From: Corallococcus sp. CAG:1435
GTDB taxonomy: Bacteria > Bacillota > Clostridia > Christensenellales > CAG-314
DNA length: 10,161 nt
Assembly (NCBI GenBank): GCA_000433775.1
Contig: HF998497.1
Span: 2,019-12,179, forward strand
Direction: 5' to 3'
Positions 5,588 through 10,161 of the stretch are shown piece after piece. Below the pieces are notes generated by a model. It searched no databases and had not been told where the DNA came from. It saw only the letters and a list, made by a program, of their open reading frames with translations. Numbering within the stretch: position 1 is the first letter of the stretch; the number at the start of each line of letters is the position of its first letter. The position numbers and the translations under genes are program-made.

Positions 5588-6670
5588 ATGATAAATTTGC
5601 TTGCTGCGGCAATCGGCACAACGTGGGAATTGCCCTTTGAAATACCTTTCATAGTGTGGTTGCAAAGTCTGGGCGGAGAAGGCTCGTTTTTGTACTACCT
5701 GATGAACTTCATCACCATGTTCGGCGAAGAGGTGATACTCGTCGGCGTGATGGGCTTTGTGTACTGGGGACTGGACAAAAAGCGTGGGGAAAAAATAGGA
5801 ATGTTTATGCTTACCGCCGCCCTGGTGAACCCCATGATTAAAAATATCGCCTGCCGTACACGTCCCTTTGACAGTCATCCCGACTTGGTGGACAACCTTC
5901 GTGACGTGGACGGATACTCTTTCCCCAGCGGACACTCGTCCGGTTCGGCATCGGTTTTCGTAGGCACGGCAGTAGCCTACAAGGACAAGAAAAGCAAATG
6001 GCTGATTTCCCTTGCGGTGATAATTCCCCTGCTTGTTGCCCTTTCACGCAACTACCTTGGCGCACACTACCTCACCGACGTTGTCGCAGGGCTTGCCCTT
6101 GGCGTTGCCGTTGTGTTTTTGGTGGATTGGCTGACAAGAGTTGTCAAAAACAAGTACTTTATTTACGGCGGTATTTTGATTGTCGGACTTGCAGGCTTTT
6201 TCTACTGCACCACAAGCGACTTTTTTACCGCCTACGGCATTGCCGTCGGATTCACCTTCGGAATGTTGTTTGAAGAAAAAGTTACCAAATTTCAAAACAC
6301 AAAAGTTTGGTGGAGAATTGTTCTGCGTGTGGCTGTGGGAGGCGGTTTGTACCTCGGACTGAACAGCATGTTCAAAGCCATTGTGGGTGCAATCTACCCC
6401 GACTACGAAGGGGACTTTTGTTTTGAAAGCATCTTCCGTGTGTTGCGTTACGCCGTGATAGTCTTCCTGCTTCTGGGAGTGTATCCACTGCTGTTTGCGC
6501 AGACGGAAAAACTGTGGAAAAAACTTGGATGGACCAAAAAGGAACATACGGTTGAAGAAAATGTTGACACAGCCGACATTGAACCAAGCCCCGAAACGGA
6601 CAATACGGCAGAGGAACAAACACAGCAACAGCCCGAACAACCTTCCCAAACCGCATCGGAAACCCCCTAG
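5588..6670 (+). CDS. PAP2-family membrane lipid phosphatase
   Basis: A 360-residue multi-spanning membrane protein with all three PAP2 signature motifs: K85-x6-RP (KNIACRTRP), PSGH at 113-116, and SRNYLGAH (154-160), giving the catalytic His pair and phosphate-binding Arg/Lys. It should dephosphorylate a lipid phosphate or diphosphate at the membrane; undecaprenyl diphosphate or phosphatidate are possible, but the substrate cannot be read from sequence. An N-terminal amphipathic/hydrophobic part precedes the PAP2 core. Further hydrophobic segments follow to about residue 315, making it longer than a minimal PAP2 enzyme, and the last 37 or so residues are acidic and rich in Gln, Pro and Thr, probably disordered. 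The frame is open upstream to 5486, but AAGGAG lies 7 nt before the ATG at 5588 and a promoter overlaps the extension, so the shorter form is chosen. It stands alone and converges on pnp. Confidence 0.88.
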   Translation: MINLLAAAIGTTWELPFEIPFIVWLQSLGGEGSFLYYLMNFITMFGEEVILVGVMGFVYWGLDKKRGEKIGMFMLTAALVNPMIKNIACRTRPFDSHPDLVDNLRDVDGYSFPSGHSSGSASVFVGTAVAYKDKKSKWLISLAVIIPLLVALSRNYLGAHYLTDVVAGLALGVAVVFLVDWLTRVVKNKYFIYGGILIVGLAGFFYCTTSDFFTAYGIAVGFTFGMLFEEKVTKFQNTKVWWRIVLRVAVGGGLYLGLNSMFKAIVGAIYPDYEGDFCFESIFRVLRYAVIVFLLLGVYPLLFAQTEKLWKKLGWTKKEHTVEENVDTADIEPSPETDNTAEEQTQQQPEQPSQTASETP

Positions 6671-7083
6671 GAAAAAGAAGAGGCAACGCCTGACACAAAA
6701 AATATTTAAGCGACGTTTCGCCACACTTTCCGTAGCGAAAGGAAAACACACTACAAAAAAAACCGCCTGCAATTTTTGCAGGCTTTTTGTTTTGCAAAAC
6801 TTTGACTGTTACACACAAAACTTCAACAGTGCAACACTGCTCAAAGAGTAAAGGACACATCACGGACTCATTCACGACTTTTCGCCGTTTACACGGCAAA
6901 ATTGACTGTAAAAAAACGCCGGCAAGTTTTTCGACTTTTCAGTACTTTTTCCTTTCCTTTCATTTATCTCTCACGCTTTTTCCGTTGCCATCCCCCGCTT
7001 TTTCGCCTGATTCGAAAAAGGTCGCAACTATTGGCATAAGTCATTTTCAATGCGACGTTTTGCCTGACTTTACGTAAAGCAAC
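6671..7083. other. Spacer between convergent PAP2 and pnp units, no gene seen
   Basis: Apart from the PAP2 terminator at 6755-6788 there is no credible gene. Open frames here (6787-7077 plus, 6964-7167 minus) lack ribosome binding sites, and the minus one runs through the symmetric terminator. A small hairpin GCCGT-ttac-ACGGC lies near 6890, resembling the one at 5422-5434. Confidence 0.5.
6755..6788 (+). terminator. PAP2 gene intrinsic terminator
   Basis: GCCTGCAA (6765-6772), loop TTT, TTGCAGGC (6776-6783), then TTTTT. The stem is a perfect 8 bp, preceded by an A run. It lies about 95 bp after the PAP2 stop. Confidence 0.85.
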
Positions 7084-7115
7084 AAAAAACACCCCGAAAA
7101 ATCGGGGTGTTTTTT
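7084..7115. terminator. Symmetric (bidirectional) intrinsic terminator between PAP2 and pnp
   Basis: AAAAAACACCCCGA (7084-7097), loop AAAA, TCGGGGTGTTTTTT (7102-7115). The arms are perfectly complementary, with a 7-bp GC-rich core, and a T run follows on both strands. On the minus strand it is the end signal for pnp, reached after the tandem repeat array. On the plus strand it backs up the PAP2 terminator. Confidence 0.92.
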
Positions 7116-7448
7116 CTAATATTGCATTTTGTAATTTGTTGCAACAACCGTGTGCAATACCTAGCAAATAAACTATTTATCAGAAAACAGCACACAATAG
7201 TTCTTTGCTTAAAATTACATTTTTTAATTTGCTACGGTAACCGTTTGCAATACCTCGCCAACGACCTGCATTGCAGAAAATGGCACGCAAAATTTTGGTT
7301 CTAAATATTGCATTTAATTTGCTACGGTAACCGTTTACAATACCTCACTGAAAAACTGCATTGCAAAACAGCACACAAAAATTTGGTTGACGTTTGCCTG
7401 TCAGACATTGCAAAAGCATTGCCGTTTGCGCAACCTGTCCGCTGCAAA
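7116..7448. repeat. Tandem repeat array, about 90-bp unit, 3 copies plus a degenerate fourth, at the 3' flank of pnp
   Basis: Three direct repeats are clear: 7116-7207, 7208-7300 and 7301-7388. Copies 2 and 3 share AATTTGCTACGGTAACCGTT and its continuation (about 29 bp with one mismatch), plus CTGCATTGCA and CACACAAAA-type words. Copy 1 is more diverged. The anchor CCGTnTnCAATACCT sits at 7148, 7241 and 7331. A fourth, weaker match (CCGTTTGCGCAACCT) at 7422 keeps the same phase, giving spacings of 93, 90 and 91. Copies 2 and 3 hold the palindrome ACGGTAACCGT inside a TTGC...GCAA stem. The array fills all the space between the pnp stop and the terminator, so it would be the pnp mRNA 3' untranslated region. 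It has no coding potential and the family is not recognised. Confidence 0.8.
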
Positions 7449-9572
7449 TTACAGTTTCTTCACCAAACGCAAGTCGATGCGTCCCTTTTCGTCAACTTTG
7501 ATTACTCTTACCACTACCGTGTCATCAATGTTGACTACGTCGGTAACCTTTTCCACACGTTCCTTGGCAAGTTTGGAAATGTGAATCATTCCGTCTTTGC
7601 CGGGAGCAAGTTCCACAAATGCGCCGAAGTCCAAAATTCTCACAACTTTGCCTGTGAATTCGTCGCCCACTTCGGGGTCTTTGGCAATGGCAAGCACCAA
7701 TTTCTTTGCCTTTTCCGCCATTTGCTGGTCGGCTGTGGCAATAAACACCGTGCCGTCGTCGGTGATGTCGATTTTGACGCCTGTTTCGTCGATAATCTTG
7801 TTGATAACCTTTCCGCCGCTGCCGATAACCTCACGGATTTTGTCGGGGTCGATGTTGAAGGAAATAATCTTGGGTGCGTACTTGGAAAGTTCCGCACGAG
7901 GTGCGGGAAGAACCTGCAACATTTTGTCCAAAATGTACAGTCTGCCCTGACGAGCCTGTTCCAAAGCGGTACGCAAAATGTTTTCGTCGATACCCTTTAT
8001 TTTGATGTCCATCTGAATGGCGGTTATTCCCTTTGCCGTACCTGCAACTTTGAAGTCCATGTCGCCAAGGAAGTCTTCAAGTCCCTGAATATCCGACAAA
8101 ATTGCCACCTTGGAGCCGTCTTCCGACTTCATAAGTCCCATTGCAATACCTGCAACGGGCGCCTTGATGGGAACGCCTGCGTCCATAAGCGCCAACGTGG
8201 AACCGCAAATGCTTGCCTGCGACGTACTGCCGTTACTGCTTACCACTTCCGAAACCGTACGGATTGCATAGGGGAATTCCGCCTCGCCGGGGATTACCGG
8301 TTCCAAAGCACGTTCCGCAAGTGCGCCGTGGCCTATTTCACGTCTGCCGGGACTGCGCAAAGGCTTTGCCTCGCCGGTAGAATAGCCGGGCATGTTGTAT
8401 TGGTGCATGTATCTCTTGTAGGTGTCGGTGTCGTCGAGGTTTTCCAACTTTTGCACTTCGGAAATTGTTCCCAAAGTTGCCGTCGTTATTACCTGCGTCA
8501 TTCCACGGGTAAACACGCCGCTGCCGTGCACACGGGGAAGGATTCCCGTTTCACACCAGATGGGACGGATTTCCGTGAGTTTTCTGCCGTCGGGACGCAC
8601 GCCTTCGTTGAGGATTCTTGCACGCACCTTTTCTTTGGTCATCTTGTACAGAATGTCGCCTACATCGGCAACCACGTCGGGGTCAACCTTTTCAAAGTGT
8701 TCCACAACCTTTCTTTCCACTTCGTCCTGATTTGCCTGACGTTCGTATCTGTCGAAAGGTTTGAGCGCTTCGGTGAGCATTTCGTCGGCATAGGCACGCA
8801 CAACTTCTTCGTGCTGCTTGCTGGGAAGGTGCAGTTCGATTTGCGCCTTGGGTTTGCCCACTTCCTGACGGATGAATTCGATGAATTCGCACTGTTCCTT
8901 TATTGCCTCGTGTCCGAACATGATGGCGTCAAGCATTTCCTTTTCGGATATTTCGTTTGCGCCTGCTTCCACCATCATTATGGCGTCCTTGGTTCCCGCA
9001 AGGTTGAGGTTGAGCAAACTGCGTTCCTTTTGTTCCTGCGTGGGGTTGATGACGTACTTGCCGTCAACGTAGCCCACAACGACGCTTCCCGTAGGTCCTG
9101 CAAAGGGAATGTCGGAAATGGAAAGAGCAATGGAACTGCCCATCATTGCGTACACTTCCGGCTGAATGTCAGGTTCCACCGACATTGCCGTGGCAATTAC
9201 CGACACGTCGTTCAAAAATCCCTTGGGGAACAACGGACGGATGGGTCTGTCGATAAGACGAGAAGTCAGAATAGCCTTGTCGCTTGCTCTGCCTTCACGT
9301 TTTTTGAATCCGCCGGGAATTTTACCCACGGAATACATTTTTTCTTCAAAATCAACGCCTAAAGGGAAAAAGTCTATTCCGTCACGGGGTTGTTTTGCCA
9401 AAGTTACGTTGGTCATAACAACGGTGTCGCCGCACTGTACCATGCAGGAACCGTTTGCCTGTTCGGCGTACTTGCCTACTTCCACACGGACTGTTCTACC
9501 GCCAACTTCCATTTCGAAAATGTGGTAAGGTCTATTGCCAACCTGTCCGTCAATTTTTCTGAATTTTTGCAT
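7449..9572 (-). CDS. pnp: Polynucleotide phosphorylase (PNPase)
   Basis: A 707-residue enzyme that degrades RNA 3' to 5' using phosphate, releasing nucleoside diphosphates; it acts in mRNA turnover, often with other RNA-decay proteins. The first RNase PH-like domain begins at about residue 15 (PFPLGVDFEEKMY-type region near 68-80, then RPIRPLFPKGF near 109-119). An all-helical linker follows, then the catalytic second RNase PH-like domain with GRREIGHGALAERAL, and D500, D506 and K508 in LEDFLGDMDFK, matching the known catalytic Asp/Asp/Lys. The KH domain has GSGG at 584-587. An S1 domain (DFGAFVELAPGKDGMIHISKLA) ends at the C-terminus, so there is almost no tail beyond S1. AAGGAG lies about 10 nt before the ATG. 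It lies downstream of rpsO in the conserved order, separated by a terminator, and its 3' flank holds the tandem repeat array. Confidence 0.97.
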   Translation of the reverse strand: MQKFRKIDGQVGNRPYHIFEMEVGGRTVRVEVGKYAEQANGSCMVQCGDTVVMTNVTLAKQPRDGIDFFPLGVDFEEKMYSVGKIPGGFKKREGRASDKAILTSRLIDRPIRPLFPKGFLNDVSVIATAMSVEPDIQPEVYAMMGSSIALSISDIPFAGPTGSVVVGYVDGKYVINPTQEQKERSLLNLNLAGTKDAIMMVEAGANEISEKEMLDAIMFGHEAIKEQCEFIEFIRQEVGKPKAQIELHLPSKQHEEVVRAYADEMLTEALKPFDRYERQANQDEVERKVVEHFEKVDPDVVADVGDILYKMTKEKVRARILNEGVRPDGRKLTEIRPIWCETGILPRVHGSGVFTRGMTQVITTATLGTISEVQKLENLDDTDTYKRYMHQYNMPGYSTGEAKPLRSPGRREIGHGALAERALEPVIPGEAEFPYAIRTVSEVVSSNGSTSQASICGSTLALMDAGVPIKAPVAGIAMGLMKSEDGSKVAILSDIQGLEDFLGDMDFKVAGTAKGITAIQMDIKIKGIDENILRTALEQARQGRLYILDKMLQVLPAPRAELSKYAPKIISFNIDPDKIREVIGSGGKVINKIIDETGVKIDITDDGTVFIATADQQMAEKAKKLVLAIAKDPEVGDEFTGKVVRILDFGAFVELAPGKDGMIHISKLAKERVEKVTDVVNIDDTVVVRVIKVDEKGRIDLRLVKKL

Positions 9573-9711
9573 TTTTCTGTTTCTCCTTGTTTATTTTCCA
9601 TACGAAAGACAACTCATGTCGCCCTTCGGCAATAGTCGCATCACGTTTTTGCACTGCAAACTTTTTTTGTACCAAAGTAGCACAAAATATGCCTGTCAAA
9701 TGCAAAAAAAT
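9573..9711 (-). promoter_or_regulatory. pnp leader with possible promoter
   Basis: On the minus strand a perfect TTGACA lies at 9699-9694, just past the rpsO terminator, but no good -10 is found at 16-18 bp (TTTGGT at 17). A small hairpin GCC-gaag-GGC and an inverted pair GACA...TGTC lie closer to the start. In E. coli the pnp leader hairpin is the site of RNase III-dependent autoregulation; whether these hairpins act similarly is not shown. Confidence 0.3.
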
Positions 9712-9753
9712 AAAAAAAGGACAGGGCATAGAATACTAGGCCCTACCCTTTTT
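9712..9753 (-). terminator. rpsO intrinsic terminator
   Basis: On the minus strand GGGTAGGGC (9748-9740), a 12-nt loop and GCCCTGTCC (9727-9719) form a 9-bp stem that includes a G-U and a U-G pair, followed by seven T (9718-9712). The wobble pairs exist only in the minus-strand RNA, so it works in that direction. It lies 4 bp past the rpsO stop and should reduce read-through into pnp. Confidence 0.88.
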
Positions 9754-9757
9754 CTCA

Positions 9758-10018
9758 TTACTTTCTCAATCCCAATTCGGCAATGATCTGACGGTACTTT
9801 TCAATGTCCGTTTGTTTGAGGTAATCCAAAAGACCCTTTCTGTGTCCTACCATCTGAAGCAGACCACGTCTGGAATGGTGATCATTTTGGTGTGTTCTCA
9901 AATGTTCCGTAAGGTGGTTGATGCGATGTGTCAGCAAAGCCACCTGTACTTCGGGAGAACCTGTGTCCCCTTCCTTTCTGCCAAATTTGGCGATGATTTC
10001 CTGTTTTGTCATTTCCAT
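9758..10018 (-). CDS. rpsO: 30S ribosomal protein S15 (uS15)
   Basis: An 86-residue protein matching uS15 throughout: [20 protein letters not shown], then [40 protein letters not shown] and an end of LGLRK. These include the His/Asp and His-Ser-Arg-Arg residues that contact 16S rRNA. S15 binds the central domain of 16S rRNA early in small-subunit assembly. The frame is open to an ATG at 10051, but AAGGAG lies about 9 nt before the ATG at 10018, so that start is chosen; a second ATG two codons later is also possible. Order with pnp is as in most bacteria. Confidence 0.96.
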   Translation of the reverse strand: MEMTKQEIIAKFGRKEGDTGSPEVQVALLTHRINHLTEHLRTHQNDHHSRRGLLQMVGHRKGLLDYLKQTDIEKYRQIIAELGLRK

Positions 10019-10106
10019 TGTAGTTTTCTCCTTTTTTATATTTGCCGTCATCCAAGAAAAAAGTCGGAGTTGTCTTATTTCCTAGAAAACGGTAGTTGAC
10101 TTTTGA
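10019..10106 (-). promoter_or_regulatory. rpsO leader with possible terminator-like hairpin
   Basis: Between the upstream gene's stop and rpsO, the minus strand has AAAAGTC (10104-10098) and GACTTTT (10065-10059), able to pair across a 32-nt interior and followed by a T run. This may be a loose terminator for the upstream gene or part of an rpsO leader structure. S15 represses its own mRNA in several bacteria through differing leader folds. No clear -35/-10 pair was found here. Confidence 0.3.
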
Positions 10107-10161
10107 TTACTCGTTGTCGGCAGGTTTTGTAACAACGTGATCGGGTTTTTCCAGCAAAGCC
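10107..10161 (-). CDS. Partial CDS: C-terminal 17 residues of the gene upstream of rpsO
   Basis: Reading in from the right edge on the minus strand, the frame gives ALLEKPDHVVTKPADNE and a TAA at 10109-10107. It is 88 bp before the rpsO ATG on the same strand. In many Firmicutes the gene at this place is ribF (FAD synthetase/riboflavin kinase) or truB, but 17 residues are too few to identify it. Another frame could be the real one. Confidence 0.45.
   Translation of the reverse strand, partial: ALLEKPDHVVTKPADNE

Noticed and set aside
7116..7448. Tandem repeats as a CRISPR array
   Set aside because: The units are about 90 bp with gradual divergence through the whole unit, with no short constant repeat separated by unique spacers and no cas genes.
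7308..9362. 684-codon plus-strand open frame opposite pnp
   Set aside because: It is antisense to a complete PNPase, has no recognisable domain and runs through the tandem repeat array; it stays open because pnp rarely uses codons whose reverse complements are stops.
2045..9740. Shared ATACTA/TAGTAT word in the loops of the twin terminators and the rpsO terminator
   Set aside because: Only six bases are shared and in opposite orientation relative to the U tract; chance explains it.

Overview
The window looks like chromosomal DNA of a low-to-moderate GC Firmicute, probably class Clostridia. The evidence is gene order and family type. The divergent block rpmB / asp23 (yloU-like) - fakA (yloV-like) and the pair rpsO - pnp are standard Firmicute arrangements. 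Ribosome binding sites are strong AAGGAG/GGAGG types. The polysaccharide deacetylase is of the PdaB type known from spore formers. No tRNA, rRNA, transposase, phage gene or CRISPR array was seen.

Layout: positions 1-436 hold no convincing gene. A minus-strand pair follows: a membrane-anchored PdaB-like polysaccharide deacetylase (1838-1104), then a protein with two OB folds of the single-stranded DNA-binding type (1081-437). A gene-poor stretch of about 630 bp (1869-2498) carries two near-identical terminator hairpins and two start-less open frames that may be gene remnants. The minus-strand operon asp23 (4558-4208) - fakA (4175-2499) reads into these hairpins. rpmB (4777-4962) is divergent from it, with a clear promoter and a UUCG-loop terminator. 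Positions 5004-5539 are without a gene but contain a strong bulged stem-loop. A PAP2 lipid phosphatase (5588-6670, plus strand) has its own promoter and terminator. It converges on rpsO - pnp (minus strand, 10018-7449). Between the PAP2 terminator and pnp lie a symmetric terminator and an array of about 90-bp tandem repeats, which forms the 3' flank of pnp. The right edge holds the last 17 codons of another minus-strand gene upstream of rpsO.

Functional picture: translation (L28, S15), RNA turnover (PNPase), fatty-acid activation for phospholipid synthesis (FakA with its Asp23 neighbour), and envelope work (polysaccharide deacetylase, PAP2 phosphatase). The genes are conserved housekeeping types. 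The unexplained material is all intergenic: the pnp 3' tandem array, the twin terminators with adjacent ORF tails, and the isolated stem-loop near 5238-5277. I found no convincing new multi-gene system.
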